Shown: in pieces, positions 23,961-36,544 of the stretch | Layout of the letters: the number at the start of each line of letters is the position of its first letter | Position numbering within the stretch: position 1 is the first letter of the stretch | Assembly: GCA_963931925.1 (NCBI GenBank) | Contig: OZ007582.1 | Location: forward strand, 31,218,230 to 31,282,229 | Origin: Onchidella celtica | Lineage: Eukaryota > Mollusca > Gastropoda > Systellommatophora > Onchidiidae | Direction of reading: 5' to 3' | Length of the DNA stretch: 64,000 bases | Translations under genes and position numbers: made by a program | The notes under the pieces: generated by a model | Told to the model about the DNA's origin: nothing | Databases searched by the model: none | What the model saw: only the letters and a program-made list of their open reading frames with translations

Positions 23961-24033
23961 CCGACGGGATGCCTATGCACGGACTGTCTATTACTGGGTG
24001 TTCTCTTATGTTTTTTCATCTTCTTATCTAGAA

Positions 24034-24070
24034 TATATAAGTCAGTTCCTGACTAGTGTACAGTCATTAC
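24034..24070 (+). promoter_or_regulatory. Core promoter of FREP-B
   Basis: TATATAA at 24034-24040 lies about 30 bp before an initiator-like TCATTACC (A at 24066). This would give a 5' UTR of about 73 nt before the ATG at 24139. Spacing and position support it; the transcription start is inferred. Confidence 0.55.
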
Positions 24071-24138
24071 CACATGCCCTCTTTCCTTTGGGAGCGAACA
24101 AGTTTCTGTTGTGGACTCTGCGTGATACAACTGAGAAA

Positions 24139-27100
24139 ATGTCTCTGGCAAAGTTAACACGTCTGAATTTGCTAATGCTTTTGTTCTGTTTCATTCACCC
24201 AGCAGGTATGTAGTTTTAGAGTAGTTCGTACTTACGATTAAAATGATGATTTATGATGTTATGATATGGTATCGAATACAAAACCTTTCGTAAGAGGTCT
24301 AAGTATTTTCCTCATACACGACAATTAAATGTACAATCTGCTTATGAGTACAATCTCAATTATTATTTTTTGTTGTTGTTGCTGTTTATTTTATCTTTCG
24401 GGCAAGTGAAGTCCGGTGGTTTCTGGACATGAAAAGATCGTTATCCTTTTTTAACTTTAGAGGCATTTCTCCCTCCATATCAGCGATATCTATCTACCCC
24501 AAAGCATCTGTCTTTACTGCTGAAATTCATGCAATCAATTCGCCTTAACCTTATATCCAATTCCCAACCCGGGCACGTTATATTATCTTCTCTGATTTCA
24601 CTGCTTCAAAAAACCCAAATATGAAAATCATGAAATCAGTGAACTGTTACAAATTCTTCACACTTTGTCCAACCGGGAATACGAAAATGTTCTTTCCTGG
24701 ATCCTTGGCCACACTGGCATCAAGGGAAATGACAAAAGCAGGTGGCCACAGCGACATTAAAACGTCCTCCGGAACACAATGAATATACCACACACCGACT
24801 TTAAACCTGCTGTTAATAAAATAAATTCATTAAATCCAGATGGCAGGAAAGATGGGATCAAGAAACAATACTTAAACTACACTAACCAAGACAGAGGGCT
24901 CATATTTTTCAACGAAATCAGGGAGATGAAACTTTCTTAAGTAGACCGTCTGCGTCATACTCACACCGCACACAGTTTTTTTGTACCCGAGGGGGGGGGG
25001 TGAGGGGGGGGGGAGAGATTCTCTGAAAGAGGCTAAGATTCTCGACAATTCTTTTCAGATCTATACCAAATAATTTTTGAAAACTTTACCAATATATTCA
25101 AGCTTGTACGGAACTATTCAATTCTGCGTTTGAAATTTGCATTGATGAAGCTCTGTTTGTCCAGCATGCATCCATCTATCTTTTCGTCATCCATTAATCC
25201 ATCCACCCAAGCGTCAGTCCATTTTAATTTTAATAAACCCTTTGTGTTTACCAGATGGCCAAGTTACGTTCCAGTATAAGCAGATGTCTCAAGAGATTGA
25301 CCTACTTTGTGATGTTGACAATCTCAATGCCACCAATCTGACTAACCTGGAAGGTTTAGTCATTTCCAGGTTGGACAGTGGTCAGTGGCAGATTCTTGCT
25401 TCTCTGTATTATGCCCACAATGAACCCGTCTCGCATCTTCAAGACGCCGAGGTGAGTGGACAAATATCGTCCACTGGATCTTCCTCTAGCTTCCTACATA
25501 TCCACTGGCGTAATGCTCAACCTAAACTTGATGGGACTTACAAATGTGGAGCTTACGACTCAGTCTTTATGCCAGCGTCCACGGAACAAGAACTGAAAAT
25601 TCAAGTGCAGAAAGGAGAGTTTTTTGTCGTCACAAAGCCAGATATAATTTCCGTAGGTCTGTCACAAACTCTGGACATAAATTGTTCGGTCAGTGATTCA
25701 AATGCTCTGAATATGTCAAAACTTGGATCCTTGTCCATCTTCAGAATACACGAAGGCGTCGAGCAAACACTGGCTGACATTAAGTCTGGGCATGATGTTT
25801 CCTTGAAACCCGGAGTTGATAGCGTTTTTGTCCAAGGATTTCTAGATTCTAATGAGGGTTTCATTAACCTAAGATGGAGCAGTCCTGGGGTGGATCAAGC
25901 AGGCGTGTACATTTGTGAAGTTTCAGGAATTAATGCAACAGGAGATCCGGTTTTTCTGTCCAGACGCAAAACTGTCACCTGGGAGGATCCGAGGTGCCAA
26001 GAGCTGACACGTCGCCTAGCAGAGATGAACCAAACTAAAATTGACTTAGAAAATCTCCTTGTAGAGATGAATCAGACAAAAGTTGATTTGAACAATTCTC
26101 TCAACAAATGTCTGTTTCCCAAAAGCTGCGATGATCTAACATTACCTATAGGTCAACATGTGGTTACGCTTAACCCCGATAACGATGGACCGTTACTAGT
26201 TGTGTGTGATGTTAAAAGCCCAAATGAAACTTGGACAATTTTGCAGAAAAGATTTGACGGCAGCGTGGATTTTTACCGAAATTTCAGCGAGTACGAAAAT
26301 GGATTTGGCTCCATTAATGGCGAGCATTGGCTAGGACTAAAACACATCAAACGTCTCTTGGATGCCACTGGACATAATCATGAGTTCCGTGTGGACATGG
26401 TGTTGGCCTCGAACGGCACCCGATATACCCGTATCTATCCGACGTTTTCTATTGGACAAGGTGATAGCTACACTCTTACAGTAGCAGGTTATGATGACGG
26501 AGGTCTTGGCATGTCTTACAATAATGGAGCTGCCTTCTCTACATATGACCATGGACCTAGGCAAAGTATGATCTCTACATCCTCCATTTTGTAACTTTCG
26601 TTATCTACCTCTCACGCTGTTTTTAGCTTTTTCTTCTCATTAATTCTACTCCTCCCTTTTATTTGGCATAAGAAATACAGCCCTAAATATTTCCGAGTAC
26701 TTGATCAGAGAACATGTTTGACTCTAAGACATTACTTCCTTTCGCGTCTTTTTACACGGATTTGGAAAGTTTCGGACTGTTTCAGATACGATTTATAAAG
26801 GCTCAAGAGATTCGATTGTCACAAATCCCAGACTGGGAGATGTAATAAGTTATGACAGGACAACAATCACGAACGAACAAGTTTAACACTTAACAGAACA
26901 ACCCATCAGACTCACACATTTATTAAACATAATTATACAGATAATAGCGCAATTACATACATTATATTATTGAAATTAACTGCCGTACAACGGCCTTATT
27001 CTCACATGCACTCTTCCCTCAGATCCACAACCCGGTAGTTACTTCCTAAAGGCACTTCGGCCTCAGCCTCTCCCCTCAGGGTCTTAATAGCACATTAATA

Positions 27101-30100
27101 ATTCACTGGCACCGCAGTCTCTCAATATCACCTTCCTATTGTCATACACCTTAGCATTCCACTAGCACCTCCGCAGGGCAATAACACATTATCATTTCAA
27201 TAGCCCATCAACATGGCAATAGTACATTATCAGTTCACTAGCCCATCAACATGACAATAGTACATTATCACATTCACGCTCATATCTACGTCCCTGTCCG
27301 TGGCCTGACTGCCACGACTTTATGTGCCTCTACTGTCCTGCACCGACAGCCTCACTTCTGGCCTATGTGTGGCCTCCGGCCCTATGCTGGCCTATCCCCC
27401 GTGCTCACCGAGGTGGCTCTTCGGCCCGTCCTCGACACCTACAAGAATAACATTACATTGGTATAATACCTACCATTTCTATTCACTCCACCTCTCCTTA
27501 CAACCCATGAAGCGTACACACAATAGTTCACCTTTCACTCACCAAACATCTTACGGTAACACACCTCCATCGGAGTACACAATACTCACTCGCGCTACAA
27601 ATCCATGAACTCACTTTCATCTATCGCTCATGGCGCACATTGCTATATCCAATATCAAGGACTTCCACATTCCTCACATATACTTATTTACATCATGGTA
27701 ATAGACGAATATAATATAATACATCAATCATAATTATCAATCAACGTTCTACCTACCAGTCATCACTGGAAAAACCACTCTCATCCGTCTTCCGACTGCT
27801 CCCCTTATGTTCGCCCGCTGGGCTCTTACTAGCGTCCGTTCAGTAGGACCTTCTAACTTGCAGTGATAGTAATACAGCGCTTTCGCCTCATTCAGACCCC
27901 CCACCACTCACAACATGCACGCTTAACTTACTTGTCTACGTGCGTTAATTTTACTCTCCTCCTTTCCCCCCGTAATTATTAACTATCGCTCACTCCACTC
28001 GTGACATCGATCACCTACAGGTAGTAAGTTCAGATCAGTCTATAACAGGTCTAAGTTTTGCACAACTGAGGACAACACTAGTGTTATGTGAATTTGTATT
28101 TTTCTGATGTTTATTGTTTCGCTCTCAGTGTAATGACACCCCGGTCGCATAGACGCACGATCGCGAATGAACCTTGTCTCTTAACTCAATGAAACATTTG
28201 CCGGTGTGACGTGCTGGAATATCCGGCACAGAATTTTAATCCCCGAGGATATTCTAGGATATCATAGGACATTCCCCTCTATTACAAAGTACCCTGGTAC
28301 GAGAGGTCAATTTAAGCTTAAGTTTCATTCAATTTATTGCCCACTACCGGGTATCACTATGTTTAGGTTGCACGCCTAAATTTCTTGTCCTTGTACACTT
28401 TGGGGGTGGGGTGGCGCGTGGGAGGAGAAAATGTCGACAGAACAGGAGCAAGATGCCCAGCTATCATTTTCTTTTATCTTCTGAAGCTCTAACCCACTTT
28501 GGAAACAACTGTAGTTTGTGTTTATAAACAATAAGTCATGGTGGTGTCCATTTTAAACGGTGCTGACGCTCCGAAACTTCCCCCTCCCCGAAGTTTTATG
28601 TTCGAGGGCTTCTTTCTGTGGCTTGCAGTAAGGCGGTTCGCTGCTCTTGGCGTTTACACCTCTTACTTTCTTCTGACACAGGAAAGGCTTTTATGGTGTT
28701 TGACTTTCCAATAGTTATCTCACTCTCCCCTCTCCTCACCCTTCTTCATTGGGTTTTCTCACGTTTCTCCATAACTGATCGCGATATACAGTATTATTCT
28801 GTGGGAAATTACGTCGTGTAATAGTCTTATCGTTCTCATTTGCTGAAAAGCACAGGACGAAAGCCACCCCATAAGTTGTTCAATACTAGAATCCTAGACT
28901 TACGTACATCACGTCTAGGATGGCAGTCGTTCAAGGTCAGGGGGATGCTCTGTCCATCCAATGAGCGAAGGCTGACAAAACGAAATGCGTACGTTTAATT
29001 AAAAAAGAATTCTTTGTGACATGGGCTTAAATACTATGAATCCAATATCCCTAATACATTTGCCGATTGTGTCTGATTGCACTGAAAGATGTGGTAAGGA
29101 AAACGGGGCAGGTTTGATAGGGAGAAGGAGGGCGGAGAAGAATCTTGTGCTATCCTTATATAATTGAACGTATTGTGTACAAAATAGTCATAAATTTGTG
29201 GGGAATAATTGCAAGCCAGCAAGTCGAGTATGACCTAGTTTAGTTTATTCCACAGCAAATAAAGAGAAAATTCAGTGTTTATTTGGAAGTGACCAGGGTA
29301 AGCACATGAGGTAGTTCTATACCCCCAGTTATTTGCATGCCTGTCTTCTATAACTGTCCAAAGTTTGTTGCCTTTACTCCCAAATACGCAGCGTTGGTTC
29401 TAATTAACATTATCACAAGTCATGTATTAAATCACATTTTCTGTTCTCCTTATTCCTATGCGTCCATTGCTCTCTCTCTCTCACTCTTTTTCTCCCTCTC
29501 CGTCATCTCTCTGTGTCTCTCTTTCCCCCTCCATTTCCCTCCTCACAAGAGCGTCTTTGACGGTTTCCCATTAGAAAATGTTATTCATTATGTATCCGTG
29601 CATGCTTGCGTATTGTGTTTGTGCGTGTGACAGACAAAGATTGTAGATGGAAAGGAACATGAAGAAATTTGAGGAAGGGGGTCGGGGAGGGGGTAAGGGG
29701 GGAATAGATCATAATGGGGGCGGGGAGATAAAATATGATACTGCTTACCAACTGGCAAATACTCCCAACCGTCTATTAACTCCGGGCTTAACTGCGCCCA
29801 CTTGGTTCAGTGGTAGAGTCCATTTTGAGGGTTATCAACACCTGCACTTATATTACTACTATTACCAGCATGTTGCAGCTCTCTAGTATTAATACTAGTA
29901 ATACTAGTATTGATTGCTTTCTGCAAACCTTTCACATCTGTTCCTTGTCAGAAGTTCTCACACCTACATCATGACTGAACCACACTTTCTTTATCTGACA
30001 ATTCTCCCAGGTGACCCCTATTGTGTTATAGAGTCGTAAATTTTGTCCATAGACAGATTTATATTTATAATGATTTAGACCTGAGGCTTAGGTAGCTGAA

Positions 30101-30564
30101 GATATTAAGTGTTATACTATCTTCACTGGCTGTTGCATACTGGAGATCAATAAAGTTTTGTTATATCTCATCTTATATATTCTTATCTCGTCTGATCACT
30201 TATTTGATCTCACCTTATCTCACCTGATCACAGCGTCTTATGTCATTTTATCTTATCTTATCTTAGCTTCTCTTATCTGATCTCATGAATATATTGTTTA
30301 CTCTGATCTGATATTATATTCATTATCTGATCTCATCTCATCGCGTTTCATTCTCATCTTATCTCACCCTCTCTGATGCGAACGTCCCCAGTCGTAGCAA
30401 AGCAGGGTGCATACAGTGCAGGCTGGTGGTTCAAGGGCGGGTCTTACGTCAACTTGAATGGTGCTTGGGGTGTCGACGGTGAACAGTCCTCCATCAGGTG
30501 GTATGAAATTGGAACAAATTACTCTGTCTCGCTCTCCACCACAGAAATGAAGTTTAGAAGCTGA
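24139..30564 (+). CDS. FREP-B: fibrinogen-related protein, 2 Ig domains + coiled coil + fibrinogen domain
   Basis: Three exons: 24139-24205, 25255-26565, 30392-30564, joined by phase-1 introns with GT/AG ends; 516 residues. Exon 1 gives the signal peptide (MSLAKLTRLNLLMLLFCFIH...). Ig1 spans about 24-135 (Cys41, Cys120), Ig2 about 140-255 (Cys166, Cys243), a short coiled coil with two MNQTK units about 270-308, and the fibrinogen domain about 313-516 (Cys314, Cys340; WTILQKRFDGSVDFYRNFSE; YENGFGSINGEHWLGLKHI). Snail FREPs are secreted, multimerising lectins that bind pathogen surfaces. Two odd points: the codon across the last junction is ATC where FREP-A has TGT, and the second partner Cys and the DxDND-type calcium motif are absent. 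Sequence downstream includes a TC-rich 3' UTR and an AATAAA at 31222. Confidence 0.88.
24470..24975 (+). pseudogene. Degenerate LINE RNase H / C-terminal fragment in FREP-B intron 1
   Basis: Several frames read the landmarks of a retrotransposon RNase H: SVFTAEIHAI (about 24508), IIFSDFTAS (about 24582), VLSWILGHTGIKGND (about 24690-24733), a WQERWDQE stretch (about 24840), and a final RLRHTHT-like end (about 24945). Stops and frameshifts interrupt it. RNase H after RT occurs in I-, R1- and Jockey-related LINEs, so it is not from the two LINE families elsewhere in the window, which end in a zinc finger. Confidence 0.8.
26566..30391 (+). other. FREP-B intron 2: contents
   Basis: The two ends match the FREP-A intron: 26566-26640 against 1444-1520, and patches at 29368-29400, 29640-29790 and 29920-30390 against 1519, 3940 and 4370-4850. 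The middle (about 26650-29330) is unique to this copy: C-rich sequence with a partial 45-bp duplication around 27198-27280, a short G-rich run near 28400, and no recognisable gene. Confidence 0.6.
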
Positions 30565-30755
30565 AACTAGACCTGAGTGATTTCACAGGATTTGTGTTTT
30601 GTGGAAATTTTATTTCCTACATGCAGTTGGCTATTAAAGAATTCACTTAATCATAATATTACCCCTGCTCTGCCTTTGAGGCCTCCCCCCCCCCCCCCCT
30701 TGCATTTCCCAAATCTCAACTATTTGAACATTCTTTCTGTGTTTGTATAATGCAT

Positions 30756-31112
30756 GCGTTTCTCTTCCTTTGTCCGTCTGTCTCTCTCTCTTTCTTTCTG
30801 CTTCTCTCTCTTTCTCACTCTTTTCTCACCTTCTCTCTCTTTTCTCACTTTCACACTCATTTTCCTTCCCTCTCTCTGTCTCTTTTCTTTCTTGCTCTCT
30901 GTCTCTTTCTCTCACTATCTTTTTATCTTTTTCTCAGCGTCTCTCTCTTTTCCTTTCTTTCTATCTCTCCCTTTTTCTTTCTCTCTCTTTCTCTGTCTCT
31001 TTCCCTCTCTGTGTCTGTTCTGTTTTCTCTAATGGCTCTTTTGCTCTCGCTTTCTGTCTCTCACTCGTTGTCTCTGTCTCTCTCTCTTTCTTTCTCTCTC
31101 TATGTGTGTGTA
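30756..31112 (+). repeat. TC-rich microsatellite in the FREP-B 3' UTR
   Basis: Impure (TC)n/(TTTC)n tract matching 5206-5514 in position and flanks. It lies between the stop codon and the AATAAA, so it is probably transcribed. Confidence 0.9.
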
Positions 31113-31221
31113 CAACAGTAAGTAGGATTAGAATCATTAACACAAAGTTTCTCCATTCTGTTAGAAAAAAAAACAAACAGCTTAGATGATTCCGATGTGA
31201 AATATTGTGATTTGATAGAAG

Positions 31222-31227
31222 AATAAA
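31222..31227 (+). terminator. PolyA signal AATAAA of FREP-B
   Basis: The first AATAAA found downstream of the stop at 30564, about 660 nt away. The homologous position in FREP-A is replaced by interspersed repeat family 2. Confidence 0.5.
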
Positions 31228-31989
31228 ATATAAGCCTGGCAAATATTTATAATTGATTTGTTCGATGATTGAGGAATGTCTGGGTTGATATCTGATGTGT
31301 AAAAATGAAGTGTCTGTAAATAGTTTCTATGGTGTACGAGAGATCATATCAAGACCATTACCTAATCTGACCAAAATCTCTTGAAAATTACCAGAATGCA
31401 TTGGGTATTGTCATATTGCCCAAGTTTATTGATTGTACAGAGTCAACTGACGAGCAACCTAAATGTTGGCAATTGACAGTTAAGTCAATCTGTCTTGCAG
31501 TGCTGAGATTAAAACTTTAAGAAAATATTAGCTACTTTAATAGCATATGTTACAAAGTGTATGTTAAACTGTATGTCAAGCTCACATATTAACATAAAAC
31601 ATGTGGAAAAATTCAAATTTATTAAGAAAGCCAACAGTGCAAGTGTACATACCACAGAAACAGATCAAAAACAGTTACCCAGAAATCAAGAACACGTGTA
31701 ATTAATGAACTGCCTACTACATTTGGATCTGATCTAAGAAGAATGCAACCTGAATTTAAATCAATTTTATTATTTTGAAATATTTTCACTTTCTCTGGTG
31801 TTATTTTCAGAATGGATGTTGCCAGAGGACTGTAGTGTAATTACAAAGCCGAAAAGAGAAAATATTGAGTAATGTCCACTGCTCACCTACAGGTTACTAT
31901 TGAAAACACTTCTGTTCCCAAAAATAGTCTTTCAGAACTTCTCTATTTGACTCCTGCCTAATACAGATTAAATCAACATTTCATCATTA

Positions 31990-32440
31990 TCTCAAGCTCT
32001 AGTGCAGGATCAACACACATAAATAATAACTGATCATTTTCTGAAGTGCGAGCTCAATACAAATGCGTTATTCTATATTTTCAATATTTTCACTAGTCTG
32101 GTGCTAGCTCAATACAAAAGCATTATCACATAATTATTTCAACATTTTCACCTGCTCCAGTACTAGTTAATACAAAAGCATTATCACACATCTCAACGAT
32201 TTTCACTTGCTCCAGTACTAGTTAATACAAAAGCATTATCACATATTTCAGCGATTTTCACTCGCTCCAGTACTAGTTAATACAAAAGCATTATCACATA
32301 TTTCAACGATTTTCACCTGCTCCAGTACTAGTTAATACAAAAGCATTATCACATATTTCAACGATTTTCACCTGCTCCAGTACTAGTTAATACAAAAGCA
32401 TTATCACATATTTCAACGATTTTCACTTGCTCTAGCACGA
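31990..32440 (+). repeat. 55-bp minisatellite downstream of FREP-B
   Basis: About six units; the last five (from about 32150) are nearly identical 55-bp copies with CTCCAGTACTAGTTAATAC and AAAAGCATTATCACATA. Homologous to the more degenerate array at 6830-7180. The homogenised units suggest recent expansion in this copy. Confidence 0.85.
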
Positions 32441-32459
32441 ACTTAAATGTATTATCCTA

Positions 32460-33135
32460 GGTTTCAATTTACCATTTTTTATTTTACTTTAATCTGCAAC
32501 ATTATACCATCGATGTGTGGGAGGTGAAGTTGGTCTTTTTTTTTCTTTTGGCTATTTATTCCACTAATTTGCCTGTCAACTTACAAGAGAATGTTTAGTG
32601 CCATATTTATTATTAATCCTTGCTTAAAAATGCCATAACCTTTACCTAACTAAAATTATGATGTAATTCTGGCAGTGCTTCGTCCGAACTGTTTATACTA
32701 TTAGAAATCTAAACATTCGGCCATGTGCAAATTATGTAACGTCAGGCCAAATGAAACCAATCCGTATAAATGGTTGACTAAACTTGGAACAAACACCGCA
32801 ATGTAAATATCTTGAAGAGATGCCGGTTTGTTCTGATGCATTGCAGATTCTTTATATCATGTCATGAACACTAAAAAGGTTGGGTGAAAAATACTTTCAT
32901 TTCAGTAACTGTCATTATAATCAGTACAAAAGACATCTTAGTTCGTGATGTATAGCGATACTGTGTCAAAAAGTTTTCTTGCAATGCATCGATCATCAGA
33001 ACAAGTTGTCGTGTGTACACAATTATTGGCGCCCATCAGAAGATTCCATCCATGTACGACGAGGCGATTCATTATGGTAAATTTCTTCAGAAGACACGGC
33101 TGAAATAATGGCAGAAGTATTGGAGATGACTGACG
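32460..33135 (+). other. No gene recognised
   Basis: AT-rich intergenic sequence after the minisatellite, with only short spurious frames. Confidence 0.5.
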
Positions 33136-33139
33136 ATAC

Positions 33140-34430
33140 ATCTGGTGCTGACAGTAGAGATGTTTCCTCTAAAGGCTCCACTTGATGACTTTCCTCATCA
33201 GTCCCGACTCGTCTTCATGCACTGTATAGAGATTCCGTATTGGAACCCTAAGAGTGATGTGCTGTAATATTTCCAGCAGTTCTCAATTCAATCCAGGCGC
33301 CATCCAGAGACTGAGACATAATCCCCTATAGCTGGTGATTCTCTCAAAGTTGGAACATCGGTTTGGACGCCTCGCTTACTACTGTTTGAAGTTATCAATA
33401 GATCTAGATCTACGTCTGTTAACTCTACCGCGCACAAGGCGGGCGCGTGCTCGAAGCTTATTGTCATTTCGCACCAAGAGTACATTTCCATTACCCTCAT
33501 TTTGATAGATCACATTTTCTCACAGTCACATTCAAGAAGGAAAGGCATTCATTAACACGAGTGATTTTTGGTTATCATATTAATTGCCTCCGTCTAGGCT
33601 TTTATTTAGCAACCCATTCGTCTATCAGCTGGTTTAACATCAGCAGCAGTACACTCTGATTTTCTCAGCTTTATACTCCTTTTCTGTAACAATCTTAATT
33701 TCCAACTCAGATAGCTCTAGACCTGTAACATACACGATACCACCACACTCCTCTTCGAAACTTGTACAGCTAGAAAAATCTAGATCTAGATCAGATACAG
33801 CCCACTATTTTTTCACCATTTCGTCTCACCAGTAACACTACTCGTAAACACATAAAATTCCTTGACTGCTGGTCTACAAACTATCTTGGTTCTTTTTGCT
33901 CCAACAACAATTACACTTTTTTTCTACTTTCATGCTTTATTTACAACAAACGCGTTGCCGTGTTGTTGGACTGCAATTTTCCATAAACAGTGAGGTAGCT
34001 TTGTAACCCCAGGCACACACTAGCCTATTTTGATCAGGCAACTACATGACCGACGTACTTGGCTGGTGACTTGACGAATTTCAGTGAGAACTGTTCAAGT
34101 TCATGGACTGTTCTTTCTCTTTCATCAAAATAAACAGACCAAAAACAAATGCTGATCAAAATTTGCTAGTGCGCGCCTACGGTTAAACAGCCAATGAGAG
34201 AGCGCCATGCATTGGGACTGCGGTTAGTAGCCAATGAGAAAACGGCATGTTCGGAGAAATTTCCCGCTAACTAAGCATGATCTAAATAACATTGTTTACA
34301 TTGTCTTGCATTATGTCGGATGCTCGGGTCCGATTAGATTTGATGTAAACGTTTCAAATAATTATTGTCTTAATTTGTTATTGAGAGTATCATCCACACA
34401 GATATATATGTGGTTTGCAAAGTATTGTCG
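33140..34430 (+). repeat. Interspersed paralogous segment, copy 1
   Basis: Matches 54945-56530 in order: AGTAGAGATGTTTCCTCTAA, TTTCCTCATCAGTCCCGACT, CCTCGCTTACTACTGTTTGA, the AGATCTAGATCT motif, and near the end TAAGCATGAT followed by GTTTACATT. Here the TTACTACTGTTTGA unit is single-copy. No coding potential; element type unknown. Confidence 0.7.
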
Positions 34431-34434
34431 CTGA

Positions 34435-35460
34435 AAAACACGTAATTTATGTGTAGGCTACTTACCTTTGAAAGTAGGTATCATGACAAGGAAAGGCGCT
34501 TTGATCTCTGACTTCTCTACTGAAAACGCTAAAAACAGACATTTACAAGAGTTTCAGTTTTAATTCAGTGCAGATTGTTGATGGATACAGTTGAGAAAGA
34601 AAGAAACAAAAAAATATTTTGATACATCTATTGCTGCACATACAATCAATATGCACATCAGTCATCTAGACGTTACACGTCATATTGTATGTTTACTTCC
34701 AGGATTCAGTGCAGCGTTAGGACCAATGGTGTACTGAACGCCGATAATGCGACGTCTGTTAGTGCACATACAATCAATGCTGAGAGCTCCGTCATCTAGA
34801 CTTTACACGTCTTGAGTGAAGAGGACAAATATGATACCGCTCCTCTTTCTGCATTGTCACTACATTGACCCGCTGACTCGTGGAATACACAGATATAAGT
34901 TTTAAAGTTGCGTTTCGATCACCAATGCCTAAACTGAGGCGCAGAATTAAATCTATTATCATACTTTTTAATTCTGCTCGAAGTAAATGCGTCTTTCTTT
35001 TTCAGGCTCAAAATGTCGGAACAATTTCTTCTCTTCGAGTTGTGGCTCGAAATCAACGAAAGTAATAGAGAATTATAACGAACTTCAAGACCTTTTGAAA
35101 TATGCCCACGCAAACCTTTACGTCTTTCTATGCCTAATATGTAGAGTTTATAAGGCTCAGCGGTTAAAAAACCTTTCATGATCACACTGGAGGCCTTGCT
35201 TCCTTTTATTATGAAGTTGTCAGGAAGCATTCCATCCGCTCCACGAAGATTACATCTTCATCTTCCTTTGCCTCATTTTGCTGAAAAGAACTTTTGACAC
35301 GAGTGAATACAGACAAATGCCAAAAGGATCGTTTTTTTACAACCCAAACAAACAAACAGATAATTGACCATGTTCCAGACACGTTTTGTTATAATTAGTC
35401 CTTGCCATATTGCAGCTTTCTTCGCGACAGATCACAAAGAGTCAACGATGCCCATCTTTA
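34435..35460 (+). other. Intergenic, includes 3' side of the GPCR
   Basis: No gene recognised. TTTATT at 35205-35210 reads AATAAA on the minus strand, about 255 nt past the GPCR stop, and may be its polyA signal. Confidence 0.4.
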
Positions 35461-35464
35461 ATGT

Positions 35465-36544
35465 TCATTTTTTAGTAGGAGCTGTTATTTTTGAAGAAGT
35501 TTGCTTGAAGTTTAAGCAACCAGGAAATAACATTTGAAAGGTCTGTCTGTACTTGGTGCTCATGCGGTAGTAAAGAAAAATATTGACGCTTGAGTTTATG
35601 TTATGAAACATAAATACAAAAGAGCATACAGCCAGAAACCTAGTTCGTCTGGGGCCCAACGGACTGAATAATTCTGGCTCAAAAACCATGACGATAGCAA
35701 AAATCGTCCCTGGGGTATAACAGAATATCATAACAGAAGCTATCAGCACAACCATCTTGACTGTTCTTCGATCACGTTTAGACATCTCATCAGAACGTTG
35801 TGTATCCGATACGGCCTCCTTACGCCATGCAGATTTCTGATTCAGTTTGACCACTAATATTATGGTAAATACAACCACGCAGATGAAAGACACGTAGCCA
35901 ACTAGGGCAGTTAAAACGTAGCCAAAAATATTCTTTCCACTATCCGAACTAGTCTCAATCAGGCGGAGGATTGTTCTGTTTTTAGCAGGATGGAACTTCC
36001 AGCCTAGTTTAAAATTGAAATACGCTGGACAAATGGCCAAAATATTCACTATATATATGGTGCAGATTATAATGGTGGTTCTTCTTGGTGTGATTATCTG
36101 TTTCACTTTTAGGGGAAGGGCAATTCCCAGGCATCTCTCAGCTGTGATGAAGACAGTTATCCAGCCTGTGATTCGCGAGAAACAAACAGAGGGGACCGCC
36201 AGTGATATGTATTGAACTTCAGCCGAATCGAAATGTATATCAGCAGTCTTAAGATAAGGGTTCATGAAGATATTCATCCAAAGCTCCAGTAACAGGGAGG
36301 TCAAATCGGATATTGCCAATCCTAATAAACTAATATTCACACTGTAACTAAAACCTTGCTTTATAAATACGATAATGTTGATCACATTAGTTGCAATGCC
36401 AAAGCAGCATAAAAGAGTACAAATAATGACGTAGTTCACCACCTGAATAATTTCATATTGCCAAACTGAAGCTGCATATCTCTGAGGATTTTCAATAGAA
36501 GTGACATTTTCTTGCGTCAGTGTGCTTTGAGACATGGCGTCCAC
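35465..36544 (-). CDS. Rhodopsin-like GPCR, chemoreceptor-type, intronless
   Basis: A 359-residue single-exon seven-helix receptor in the plasma membrane. Helices, by hydrophobicity: TM1 34-60 (N53), TM2 68-92 (ISD, D80), TM3 115-143 (C121; the DRY position reads E136-R137-C138), TM4 154-176, TM5 207-235, TM6 261-288 (FCYTPG, P278), TM7 301-326 (N321-IFL-Y325 in place of NPxxY). N-glycosylation sites are possible at N13 and N189. The third loop holds a basic stretch (KRDRRTVK) before TM6. The overall style (intronless, ISLLGLAISDL, AERC, ALPLKVK) resembles the expanded gastropod chemosensory receptor families; the ligand is unknown. The start chosen is the first ATG, giving a 30-residue extracellular tail. 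Confidence 0.88.
   Translation of the reverse strand: MDAMSQSTLTQENVTSIENPQRYAASVWQYEIIQVVNYVIICTLLCCFGIATNVINIIVFIKQGFSYSVNISLLGLAISDLTSLLLELWMNIFMNPYLKTADIHFDSAEVQYISLAVPSVCFSRITGWITVFITAERCLGIALPLKVKQIITPRRTTIIICTIYIVNILAICPAYFNFKLGWKFHPAKNRTILRLIETSSDSGKNIFGYVLTALVGYVSFICVVVFTIILVVKLNQKSAWRKEAVSDTQRSDEMSKRDRRTVKMVVLIASVMIFCYTPGTIFAIVMVFEPELFSPLGPRRTRFLAVCSFVFMFHNINSSVNIFLYYRMSTKYRQTFQMLFPGCLNFKQTSSKITAPTKK

Noticed and set aside
26841-28019. Possible solo LTR (TGTAATAAG ... CCTACA) in FREP-B intron 2
   Set aside because: Ends look like TG...CA, but the flanks do not repeat and no second copy is seen.
29805-29865. tRNA-like stretch GGTTCAGTGGTAGAGTCC
   Set aside because: Resembles a tRNA D-arm/A box, but there is no B box, anticodon arm or acceptor pairing; at best a SINE fragment.
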